In this document: in pieces, positions 57,245-64,000 of the stretch
How the letters are laid out: each line of letters starts with the position of its first letter
How positions within the stretch are numbered: the stretch's first letter is position 1
Source: Tubiluchus corallicola
Lineage: Eukaryota; Priapulida; Priapulimorpha; Priapulimorphida; Tubiluchidae
DNA: 64,000 nt
NCBI GenBank assembly: GCA_030141605.1
Contig: JAQGDQ010002402.1
Span: 19,194-83,193 of the forward strand
Direction of reading: 5' to 3'
Translations under genes and position numbers: made by a program
Notes under the pieces: model-generated
The model's input: the letters and a program-made list of their open reading frames with translations, nothing else
What the model was told of the DNA's origin: nothing
Databases searched by the model: none

Positions 57245-57466
57245 TTATTCCTTTTTTACCCTTTTGTATAGTTGTAATAGGTATTGAATATCAGGGGTAA
57301 AAAGTTGTGTTACTTCCTCCGTGTTTAAGTGGTAGTTTTTTATTAAATAAGCCATTATAAGACCTTGTAATGGCTGGGTAGATATACAATGTTCCTGTAG
57401 TTTCAATACAAGTTCTAAACTATCTACAATAGTATCTATACGGTTTACTTCTTTATTTAGGTTCAT
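57245..57466 (-). CDS. hypothetical protein (73 aa)
   Basis: Helical, acidic-basic, no membrane segment or motif recognised (MNLNKEVNRIDTIVDSLELV start). It sits 21 nt downstream of the 85-aa gene on the same strand, consistent with a short operon inside the accessory island. Confidence 0.5.
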   Translation of the reverse strand: MNLNKEVNRIDTIVDSLELVLKLQEHCISTQPLQGLIMAYLIKNYHLNTEEVTQLFTPDIQYLLQLYKRVKKE

Positions 57467-57487
57467 AACTAATTAAGATTTTAGGGT

Positions 57488-57745
57488 TTATTGTTTCTTT
57501 TTGTTTGCTTCTATATCTTTTAAGATTTGTTTTGTAAGAAGGGTAGCAAGGTTGTCTATATGTAGTTTGTAAATATCTTTGAGTTGGTTAAGGTATTTTT
57601 GTGTATTAGCATCTTGGGAGAGGTTAATACAGTGGTTAAGCTCTTCAATCTGCACATATAGAAATTTAATGAAAGGGTGAGCGGGTGGGGTATGTTCTTT
57701 TTTCATAAGTAGAGTATGTTTTAATTTACTCTCCCCCAGTTCCAA
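57488..57745 (-). CDS. hypothetical protein (85 aa or 72 aa)
   Basis: Predominantly helical; starts either at 57745 or at an internal ATG at 57706 (MKKEHTPPAHP). No family recognised. Lies directly downstream (minus strand) of the structured element at 57782-57958. Confidence 0.45.
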   Translation of the reverse strand: MELGESKLKHTLLMKKEHTPPAHPFIKFLYVQIEELNHCINLSQDANTQKYLNQLKDIYKLHIDNLATLLTKQILKDIEANKKKQ

Positions 57746-57781
57746 AGAAGGTAATTAATATCTAAAATCTAATAACGAATA

Positions 57782-57958
57782 TCTAAAAGTTTTTAGACAA
57801 AAAATAAGCAAGGAACTGTAACTTATCCGTTTGTAAGGTACTGGTATACCCGTGAACAAAATAAGTACAGCCCTTGCCATACTTAAATATTCTTTGTTCA
57901 CTTCAAATTACCAGTTTTTACAAACAAGAATATAAGCTATTGCTTATTATGTTATTTT
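57782..57958 (-). ncRNA. highly structured intergenic element, possible RNA or DNA recognition site
   Basis: Two long imperfect inverted repeats cross each other. A = 57808-57826 pairs with A' = 57861-57877 (about 16 bp: GCAAGG, CTGTA, CTTAT and their complements). B = 57829-57860 pairs with B' = 57893-57925 (about 24 bp: GTTTGTAA, ACTGGTA, GTGAACAAA). Order A-B-A'-B' means a pseudoknot or two alternative folds. An outer 8-bp pair (57803-57810 with 57941-57948) and a terminal hairpin (57782-57797) flank it. No ORF. Strand and function are unknown. Confidence 0.5.
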
Positions 57959-58115
57959 AAATGATGTTAATAGTGTTGTGTTAATTCATATAGTTAGTTT
58001 TAAGTTGTGTTGTTTGTTTAGTTTTCTTATTTGGCTTCTTTTATAATCTTACTATGTAATAGCAATTAAATTGTAACTACGGAGGGAGAATATAATACTC
58101 TAAAAGTATAGAATA

Positions 58116-58238
58116 TTAATGTTTTGATTGTATATGTTTAGGGCTATTTTGTGTTTTTAAATAATTATAGGCAATACCTATAATAACTCCAAAAAATGCT
58201 ATACACATTATAATTAACCCTATTGATTTTGCATCCAT
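58116..58238 (-). CDS. small membrane protein, 40 aa (pair member 2, unit 1)
   Basis: One membrane helix (SIGLIIMCIAFFGVIIGIAY) and a short charged tail ending PKHIQSKH. The start overlaps the end of the 73-aa gene by 19 nt, implying coupling. A paralogue with the same tail lies at 58475-58600. Confidence 0.55.
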   Translation of the reverse strand: MDAKSIGLIIMCIAFFGVIIGIAYNYLKTQNSPKHIQSKH

Positions 58239-58441
58239 AACTTAAATAGTTTTGCAGAATTTATAAATAAAAATATACTAAAAATTAAAAATAACGAAGT
58301 CCCTGCCCAAAAAGATATGTTATAAAATAAACCTTGCTTACTATAAATAGTCATCAAACCACCACAAATACCCATTAAAAGAATTATCAAAAGACTAAGG
58401 GTAGTAGTTAAAACCTTTACTTTATTATCTTCTGTTGCCAT
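58220..58441 (-). CDS. small two-helix membrane protein, 73 aa (pair member 1, unit 1)
   Basis: Charged N-terminus (MATEDNKVKV), helix 1 (LSLLIILLMGICGGLMTIY), helix 2 (FWAGTSLFLIFSIFLFI), then KLFKLWMQNQ. No family recognised. Overlaps the 40-aa gene; the pair is duplicated upstream. Confidence 0.55.
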   Translation of the reverse strand: MATEDNKVKVLTTTLSLLIILLMGICGGLMTIYSKQGLFYNISFWAGTSLFLIFSIFLFINSAKLFKLWMQNQ

Positions 58442-58474
58442 AAATAAATATCTTAATTCAAGATACTACAAATA

Positions 58475-58600
58475 TTAGTGTTTTGATTGTATATGTTTAG
58501 GGCTATTTTGTGTTTTTAAATAATTGTAGGCAATAGTCACAAGTATGCTAAGAAATGCTATACTCATTATAATTAACCCTATAAACTTGATGTTTTCCAT
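58475..58600 (-). CDS. small membrane protein, 41 aa (pair member 2, unit 2)
   Basis: Paralogue of the 40-aa protein: MENIKFIGLIIMSIAFLSIL then the same C-terminal 20 residues. Overlaps its partner's end by 22 nt, as in unit 1. Confidence 0.5.
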   Translation of the reverse strand: MENIKFIGLIIMSIAFLSILVTIAYNYLKTQNSPKHIQSKH

Positions 58601-58801
58601 AGTTTAAACAATTTTATAACAGTTATTATTATAAATATACAAATACCAAAGAATATTAAGAAACCTACAATAAAAGAATAGTTATAAAATATATCTTCTT
58701 TTTCATAAATTGTCATCAAACCACCACAAAGGGCAATTAACAGAATAGTATATAATTGTAGATAGGTGTTGAGGTTCTTTTATTTTGTCTTTGGCATTCA
58801 T
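58579..58801 (-). pseudogene. small two-helix membrane protein, frameshifted (pair member 1, unit 2)
   Basis: Begins ATG at 58801 (MNAKDKIKEPQH), but that frame stops at 58703. The homologous region (LLIALCGGLMTIY, then IKLFKLW) continues in another frame to 58579. The same frame break is present in the inverted copy at the window end. It could be a real lesion or, less likely, programmed frameshifting. Confidence 0.5.
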
Positions 58802-58838
58802 AATACAAATATAATCAATTTACAGTTAAATATAACTA

Positions 58839-59339
58839 TTAAAATAATCTAAGATGATGAGTTAAGTCTCCTACCCTCCGTTTTCTATTGTTGAGTTTGT
58901 TGAAATACTGGTTACGTATATTGTGGGCTATTTCTAACATTTGAATATCTAAGGGTTTTGTTCTCCAATGTGGTTTTAGGTAGTTTCTCTCTAAATGTTT
59001 GTAGGCGTGTCTATCTTGTTTGTATAGTTGTTTGAGTGTGGTTACATAAACAAAACTACTCCCCTCTTTTTGGTGTGAAATATCTATACCAGTAACTTGG
59101 CAATACTTCACCTGTTTTAACTCTATATATAAGGGGTTAATTTGGGTGAAGTTGTTATTTTCAAACTTGGTTAATTCGGGTGAAGTTTGGGTATCGTTTT
59201 TAAGTAATTCATTACATTTTTTTTCTATCAAAGAGAATGTTTTTGTATGGTAGGTATTTTGATTGTATTTGTCTCTTAGTTCTTTAAATCTTAATTGTTG
59301 CAATTTGTTGCAATTTGTTGCAACAAATAAAAGGAACAA
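58839..59339 (-). CDS. mobile-element-type hypothetical protein (166 aa), inverted-repeat copy 1
   Basis: The maximal frame starts with TTG, and there is no ATG until late, so the true start is uncertain. C-terminal half has KYCQVTGIDISHQKEGSS, then DRHAYKHLERNYLKPHW and EIAHNIRNQYFN, a pattern I associate with uncharacterised Bacteroidota phage or plasmid proteins, though I cannot name the family. Its N-terminal codons lie in a tandem array of the motif aacaaattgc. An almost identical copy is at 63327-63827. Confidence 0.5.
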   Translation of the reverse strand: MFLLFVATNCNKLQQLRFKELRDKYNQNTYHTKTFSLIEKKCNELLKNDTQTSPELTKFENNNFTQINPLYIELKQVKYCQVTGIDISHQKEGSSFVYVTTLKQLYKQDRHAYKHLERNYLKPHWRTKPLDIQMLEIAHNIRNQYFNKLNNRKRRVGDLTHHLRLF

Positions 59340-59343
59340 AAAA

Positions 59344-59375
59344 TTTGTAAATAATAAGTTCTGTAATTACATTTG
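59344..59375 (+). promoter_or_regulatory. promoter for the receptor gene, inside the inverted repeat
   Basis: TTTG (59344-59347), 20-nt spacer, TACATTTG (59368-59375), 36 nt before the ATG. The mirror copy in the right arm (minus-strand TACATTTG at 63292-63299) points into the LacI-type gene from behind. Confidence 0.7.
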
Positions 59376-59410
59376 GAACTTTTAAATCTCTAAGGTCTAT
59401 CTAATATCCT

Positions 59411-61798
59411 ATGAACTATTCTCTGCTATGCCTACTACTATTCTTTTTATGTATAATAACTGTTCAAGGACAAAACTTTAAGGTAGAAGGCACAATATTA
59501 GATAATGAGAGCAATGTTTTGCCTTATGCCAATTTGCAAATACTAACCACTGATAGTGTTGCTTTCAAAGAAGGGATTTCAGGAGACAATGGAGTGTTCC
59601 TTTTTGAAGACATTCCTGCAGGCGAGTATTTGTTTTATGCCTATTATTTGGGGTGTGAACAATATGTAAGTAATATTACTATATCCTCAGATACCCAATT
59701 AGATAATATTAGGTTACAACAGCAATCTACAGCCATAGAAGAGGTAGTAGTAAAGGCATTAAGACCTACAGTAAAGCGTGAGATAGATAGGTATGTAGTA
59801 TCGCTTGAGAATACTTATGTAGGGGGAAGAACTATTTTAGATTTACTGCAATTTGCACCAGGAGTAATAGTAGATTTTGATGGCAATATCTCACTCAATA
59901 GACAAGGAGTTACAGTTTTTGTGAATGACAGGCAACTAAGGTTGAGCGGCGAGCAATTGCAAAGTTACTTGCTAAGTCTCAATAGTGAGGATATAGAGAG
60001 CATAGAGGTACTACCCAGCCCCAAAGCAGATATGGATGCAGAAGGTTCAGGAGGCATTATAATGATAAACCTAAAGAAAGGTGCTAAAAGAGGCACTAAT
60101 GGTTATGTCAATACAGGATACAGTAAAGGTATAGCACCAGCAGCTGATGGTAATATAGGCTTGAACTATAATAAGAACAACCTCACACTATATGGTAGCT
60201 ATATATATAACCATAATGAGAATTATAGATACAGCAAAAACTACAATACCTATGAAAATAGCGAGACAAACTTTATTGATTATTCTAAAAGTCATTACAG
60301 AAACGATTCTCATACTTTGCGAGGAGGTTTGGACTATGTTATCAAAGAGAAACACATTATAGGAATAGAGGTAGATGGCAATACTTCAAAAGGTGATACC
60401 AAAGAGGCTTATACCAATACTGAGATCTATACAGGTGAGGTTTTAGACACACTTATAGAAGGAAATTTTCCAAGAGAAAGCACTTCAAATAATACAGGAG
60501 TAAATTTTAACTATATATGGAATATAGATGACAAGGGCAGGAAGTTTAAATTGATTGCAGATTATTATACTTACTCCCAAGAAGTAGAAGATGAATACAA
60601 TAGTGATTATTACAGTAGTGATAATCCAGATGAAATAACAAGTGTAAACAGGCAGAGTATTAACGACAATACAATAGGCATTTACACAGCTCGTATAGAC
60701 TATATTCACCCGTTTAGTGATGATACTAAATTAGAAACAGGCTTTAAGTTTAGTGATGTAGCTTCTACCAACGACAGTAGGTTCTTTTTGTTAGAAGAGG
60801 ATATTTGGGTGGTAGATACTGACAGAACAGATAGGTTTAGCTATACAGAAAATATTTATTCAGGTTATGTGAGTTTCAACTCCAAATTAAAGAAATTAGA
60901 ATATTCACTCGGGCTTCGTGTAGAGCATACCCAGTTTGACACCTATTCTCATTCCTTAGATTCTGCCACAAATAGAGATTACACAGAACCTTTCCCTACT
61001 ATATTCTTGTTATATCCTGTGTCTGAAGAAGACAAGCTAATGCTTTATTATGGAAGAAGAATAGAACGCCCCCCATATAGAATAATGAATCCTTTTGAAT
61101 ATTTTCTAAGCGAATATACTGTAAGCAAAGGAAATTCTAACCTCATTCCTTCTTATTCTCAAAACTTAGAACTTACTTATGCCCTCAAAGACAAACATTA
61201 TTTTGCATTAAGATATAGATATGAAGATGATGAAATAGGAGAGTTTTTTTATAGAGACCCTGAAACTAATATTACTACAAGTACTTATAATAACTTAGCT
61301 CAATCACAAAGCTATGCTTTCACTATATTTAGTCCCTTTGAAATATGTAAATGGTGGAAAACAGATAATTTTCTGGACTTAAGCTACTATATTTATAAAG
61401 AAGAAGATTTTATAAATAAAGCTCCTTTTTTTTATGTTTCTTCTAATAATTATTTTCTTTTACCCAAAGATTTTAGAGTTGAAATGAACATAGAGTTTCG
61501 TTCTAAGTCAGCATATATATATCTTAATTATGAAGCTTGTACTTTTAATTTAAGTCTATCTATTCAAAAGAATTTTTGGAACAATAAGGCTAATTTAAGG
61601 ATATTTGCCAACGATATTTTTTATAGGAATGGCAGGTTTGAGGCGTCTAGTGACTATCAAGGGCAATATATTTATTCTTATATAGAGAAGGATACACAGC
61701 GAGTAGGTGTCTCCTTTAGGTATAATTTTGATTGGGGAAAAAGTTTTGCAGTGAAAGACAATGAAAAAAGTAACCAAGACGAATTACAAAGGAAGTAA
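59411..61798 (+). CDS. TonB-dependent-type outer-membrane receptor with carboxypeptidase-like domain
   Basis: 795 aa. Signal peptide (about 1-20, ending VQGQ). A carboxypeptidase regulatory-like domain (22-110: VEGTILDNESNVLPYANLQI) precedes a plug domain (VVVKALRPTVKREIDRYVV, LLQFAPGVIV, SIEVLPSPKADMDAEGSGG). The rest is a large beta-barrel of the OMP_b-brl_3 type (GLRVEHTQFDTY, YYGRRIERPPYRIMNPF). These resemble SusC-like importers but lack a SusD partner here, and no TonB box is obvious. The first ~40 bp are shared with the inverted repeat. A LacI-type regulator follows. Confidence 0.85.
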   Translation: MNYSLLCLLLFFLCIITVQGQNFKVEGTILDNESNVLPYANLQILTTDSVAFKEGISGDNGVFLFEDIPAGEYLFYAYYLGCEQYVSNITISSDTQLDNIRLQQQSTAIEEVVVKALRPTVKREIDRYVVSLENTYVGGRTILDLLQFAPGVIVDFDGNISLNRQGVTVFVNDRQLRLSGEQLQSYLLSLNSEDIESIEVLPSPKADMDAEGSGGIIMINLKKGAKRGTNGYVNTGYSKGIAPAADGNIGLNYNKNNLTLYGSYIYNHNENYRYSKNYNTYENSETNFIDYSKSHYRNDSHTLRGGLDYVIKEKHIIGIEVDGNTSKGDTKEAYTNTEIYTGEVLDTLIEGNFPRESTSNNTGVNFNYIWNIDDKGRKFKLIADYYTYSQEVEDEYNSDYYSSDNPDEITSVNRQSINDNTIGIYTARIDYIHPFSDDTKLETGFKFSDVASTNDSRFFLLEEDIWVVDTDRTDRFSYTENIYSGYVSFNSKLKKLEYSLGLRVEHTQFDTYSHSLDSATNRDYTEPFPTIFLLYPVSEEDKLMLYYGRRIERPPYRIMNPFEYFLSEYTVSKGNSNLIPSYSQNLELTYALKDKHYFALRYRYEDDEIGEFFYRDPETNITTSTYNNLAQSQSYAFTIFSPFEICKWWKTDNFLDLSYYIYKEEDFINKAPFFYVSSNNYFLLPKDFRVEMNIEFRSKSAYIYLNYEACTFNLSLSIQKNFWNNKANLRIFANDIFYRNGRFEASSDYQGQYIYSYIEKDTQRVGVSFRYNFDWGKSFAVKDNEKSNQDELQRK

Positions 61799-62188
61799 TG
61801 ACAAACTTATATATACAAATGAATAAAAAAATTACCCAACAATTGAAAAGACATTATTCTTTTTTATCCTTTGCTTACCTTTACTAAATTGTTTTCTAAT
61901 TTTTAATTAGCAATAATACATTTGTTTTCTCTCTCATTTTTATTTTTGTTTCAACTTAGAGTTTTAAGTAGAGACAAGATAATGCTCTTACAACCACAGT
62001 CTTTTAGCAGCTTCTATTTTTCTAACCATTATCATAATTTAGAGCTTATCGTTTGCTTTTTTTCCTTTTGCAACTGTGGAGTCGTAAGCTAAATAGAAAA
62101 TGAAAACCACAAGCGTTTAAAATCTATCAGTTTTTATATTAAAAGCTAAACATTAGTGTATTGTTATTTAATTTTTAATTAAAAGAAC
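61799..62188. other. gene-free interval with direct-repeat right copy
   Basis: Contains the right copy of the 23-bp repeat (61829-61851). The rest is AT-rich with no ORF or clear terminator. Confidence 0.4.
61829..61851 (+). repeat. 23-bp direct repeat, right copy
   Basis: Identical to 55739-61761's left partner at 55739-55761; 6.1 kb apart. Could mark the ends of an inserted element or a past att site. Confidence 0.6.
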
Positions 62189-62196
62189 TACCTTTG
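62189..62196 (+). promoter_or_regulatory. TAnnTTTG -7 element for the LacI-type gene
   Basis: TACCTTTG 60 nt before the ATG at 62256. Confidence 0.55.
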
Positions 62197-62255
62197 CAAC
62201 ATTTAAATGTTCAACTTCTATTTAAAAATCTTTTTTTATTCATAAAAAAGCTAAT

Positions 62256-63257
62256 ATGAACAAAAAAGCAAGCATTAAAGATATTGAAAAAGAAACAGGC
62301 ATTTCAAAAGGCACAATCCATAGAGTATTACACAAAAAAGGCTATGTAGCAGACGAAACTAAAAAAAAGGTGCTACAAGCAGTAAAAAAATTAAATTACA
62401 AACCAAACTTACTTGCAAGCACATTAGCTTACAATAAAAAACGAACTTTTGCTACCTTAATTCCAGATCCAGCAGAAATTTCTTTTTGGAAAGATGTAGA
62501 CAAAGGTTGTAAAAAAGCCATCAAAGAACTTTCTTACTTTAATATAGATGTACAACGTTTCTATTTTAGTCTAAAAGACAATAACTTTGAAGAGCAAAGC
62601 CAAAATATTTTATCCATAAAAGATCTATCAGGAGTTGTATTTGTTCCTACGTTTAAAGAAGTATCTTACAAATTTTCTTCACAATTGGAACGCCAGAGAG
62701 TTCCATTTGTGAATATAAATGTACACGACAAAAACCTCCCCTATATCGCCTATCTTGGACAAGATGCTTATGGAATAGGACAACAAGGAGCTTTTTTAAC
62801 AAACTCTGTTGTTCCCAAAGGAAAAACTTTAATAACCAATTTATATTCACAAAATAAACACTCTATTTACGGAGAACAAAGAATAAAAGGATTCTCTGAT
62901 TTTTATGACAAAATAGACAGAAAAAATGACATTATATTATTTGAAACCTCTACTAACAATGAAAAAAACTTAGCGAAATTATTAAAAAAAGTGTTTGCTA
63001 AGCATACGATTAGTTCCATATTTATTAATAACTCGCGAGGATATTTAATTGGTAATTTTTTGAAACAGCACAATTATAAAGGTATATACTTTGTTGGAAT
63101 GGATTTAATAAAGGAAAATATCTCATTGATGCAAGAAGGTTATATTGATTTTCTTATCTCACAAAAGCCTGAAAAACAAGGAAAACAAGGACTACTGCTC
63201 TTGTTTGATGTACTAATAAAAAGAATAGTATTAGGCATAGCAGAGAATAGTTCATAG
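62256..63257 (+). CDS. LacI-family transcriptional regulator
   Basis: 333 aa. The helix-turn-helix at the N-terminus (SIKDIEKETGISKGTIHRVL, residues 4-23) and hinge (KLNYKPNLLASTLAYNKK) are typical. The rest is a periplasmic-binding-protein-like sensor (LIPDPAEISFWKDVDKGCKKA, VPFVNINV). Probably controls the adjacent receptor gene, judging from position only. Its last ~40 bp lie in the right arm of the inverted repeat and are the reverse complement of the receptor's 5' end, giving the C-terminus VLGIAENSS. Confidence 0.88.
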   Translation: MNKKASIKDIEKETGISKGTIHRVLHKKGYVADETKKKVLQAVKKLNYKPNLLASTLAYNKKRTFATLIPDPAEISFWKDVDKGCKKAIKELSYFNIDVQRFYFSLKDNNFEEQSQNILSIKDLSGVVFVPTFKEVSYKFSSQLERQRVPFVNINVHDKNLPYIAYLGQDAYGIGQQGAFLTNSVVPKGKTLITNLYSQNKHSIYGEQRIKGFSDFYDKIDRKNDIILFETSTNNEKNLAKLLKKVFAKHTISSIFINNSRGYLIGNFLKQHNYKGIYFVGMDLIKENISLMQEGYIDFLISQKPEKQGKQGLLLLFDVLIKRIVLGIAENSS

Positions 63258-63326
63258 GATATTAGATAGACCTTGAAGATTTAAAAGTTCCAAATGTAAT
63301 TACAGAACTTATTATTTACAAATTTT

Positions 63327-63827
63327 TTGTTCCTTTTATTTGTTGCAACAAATTGTAACAAATTGCAACAATTAAGATTTAAAGAACTAAGAGACAAATA
63401 CAATCAAAATACCTACCATACAAAAACATTCTCTTTGATAGAAAAAAAATGTAATGAATTACTTAAAAACGATACCCAAACTTCACCCGAATTAACCAAG
63501 TTTGAAAATAACAACTTCACCCAAATTAACCCCTTATATATAGAGTTAAAACAGGTGAAGTATTGCCAAGTTACTAACATAGATATTTCACACCAAAAAG
63601 AGGGGAGTAGTTTTGTTTATGTAACCACACTCAAACAACTATACAAACAAGATAGACACGCCTACAAACATTTAGAGAGAAACTACCTAAAACCACATTG
63701 GAGAACAAAACCCTTAGATATTCAAATGTTAGAAATAGCCCACAATATACGTAACCAGTATTTCAACAAAAGAAACAACAAAAAACGGAGGGTAGGAGAC
63801 TTAACTCATCACCTTAGATTATTTTAA
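63327..63827 (+). CDS. mobile-element-type hypothetical protein (166 aa), inverted-repeat copy 2
   Basis: Near-identical to 58839-59339; differences include VTNIDIS for VTGIDIS and NKRNNKKRR for NKLNNRKRR. TTG is the only start codon near the beginning of the frame, so the N-terminus is uncertain. The high conservation implies recent duplication or ongoing gene conversion. Confidence 0.5.
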   Translation: MFLLFVATNCNKLQQLRFKELRDKYNQNTYHTKTFSLIEKKCNELLKNDTQTSPELTKFENNNFTQINPLYIELKQVKYCQVTNIDISHQKEGSSFVYVTTLKQLYKQDRHAYKHLERNYLKPHWRTKPLDIQMLEIAHNIRNQYFNKRNNKKRRVGDLTHHLRLF

Positions 63828-63852
63828 TAGTTATATTTAACTGTAAATTGAT

Positions 63853-63860
63853 TATATTTG
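63853..63860 (+). promoter_or_regulatory. TAnnTTTG -7 element before the small membrane gene
   Basis: TATATTTG ends 4 nt before an ATG at 63865, so the transcript would be almost leaderless. Mirrored in the left arm. Confidence 0.4.
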
Positions 63861-63864
63861 TATT

Positions 63865-64000
63865 ATGAATGCCAAAGACAAAATAAAAGAACCTCAACAC
63901 CTATCTACAATTATATACTATTCTGTTAATTGCCCTTTGTGGTGGTTTGATGACAATTTATGAAAAAGAAGATATATTTTATAACTATTCTTTTATTGTA
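63865..64000 (+). pseudogene. frameshifted small membrane protein gene, partial (window edge)
   Basis: Same start (MNAKDKIKEPQH) and same early stop as the copy at 58579-58801; the homologous continuation in another frame runs off the window. Confidence 0.5.

Larger units (their letters stand above)
58665..59450 (+). repeat. long inverted repeat, left arm
   Basis: At least 780 bp, nearly identical in reverse orientation to 63218-64000. It includes the 166-aa gene, a promoter, and the first ~40 bp of the receptor gene. The far end is undefined because the right arm leaves the window. Confidence 0.9.
63218..64000 (-). repeat. long inverted repeat, right arm (continues beyond window)
   Basis: Reverse complement of 58665-59450 with only scattered differences. 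The outer boundary lies outside the window. Confidence 0.9.

Overview
This is an AT-rich stretch of a Bacteroidota chromosome. The evidence is the gene families (DUF4294, DUF4159, DUF3109, a FixH/SafE pair, GLUG and leucine-rich-repeat lipoproteins, a carboxypeptidase-like outer-membrane receptor) and the Bacteroidota promoter motif TAnnTTTG. In several places that motif comes with TTTG 19-20 nt upstream, for example before both tRNA genes. I cannot place the organism below phylum level from this sequence alone.

Layout. 1-4.5 kb: a MazG-like pyrophosphohydrolase, fabI, and a metal or cobalamin ABC importer (lipoprotein plus permease) whose ATPase survives at most as a remnant. 4.5-11.2 kb: three tandem GLUG-repeat lipoprotein genes, two intact and one broken by frameshifts. 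11.5-14.3 kb: a DciA-like gene, recF, a TPR membrane protein and ribH. 14.3-18.7 kb: two tandem LRR lipoprotein genes set among repeats, including a 41-unit heptamer minisatellite. 18.7-26.4 kb: housekeeping genes (HsdR_N-like nuclease, AMP nucleosidase, holA, menC, menE, grpE, dnaJ, beta-propeller protein).

26.4-30.4 kb is the main highlight: a stand-alone type VI-B CRISPR locus. It has 7 repeats of 36 nt, 6 spacers of exactly 30 nt, and one unusually small Cas13b-like effector (875 aa) with an RxxxxH HEPN motif near each end. No cas1, cas2, csx27 or csx28 is visible, and the locus lies between two diverged copies of a ~100-bp intergenic repeat.

30.4-55.5 kb: ordinary core genes, namely leuA-leuC-leuD, pheS, a FixH/SafE pair, a pseudouridine synthase, an arylsulfotransferase fragment, rpsO-pnp, a fused 2-oxoacid dehydrogenase E1, phoH, purC, rsmE, DUF4159, a hybrid histidine kinase, rarA-ung-DUF3109, tRNA-Arg, a DASS transporter and folC. 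55.6-64 kb: an accessory island beginning just after tRNA-Val. It has a phage-like gene, small membrane-protein genes in tandem pairs, a highly structured 150-nt intergenic element, a 23-bp direct repeat, and a nearly perfect inverted repeat of at least 780 bp. That inverted repeat encloses a TonB-type receptor and a LacI-type regulator and runs off the window end.
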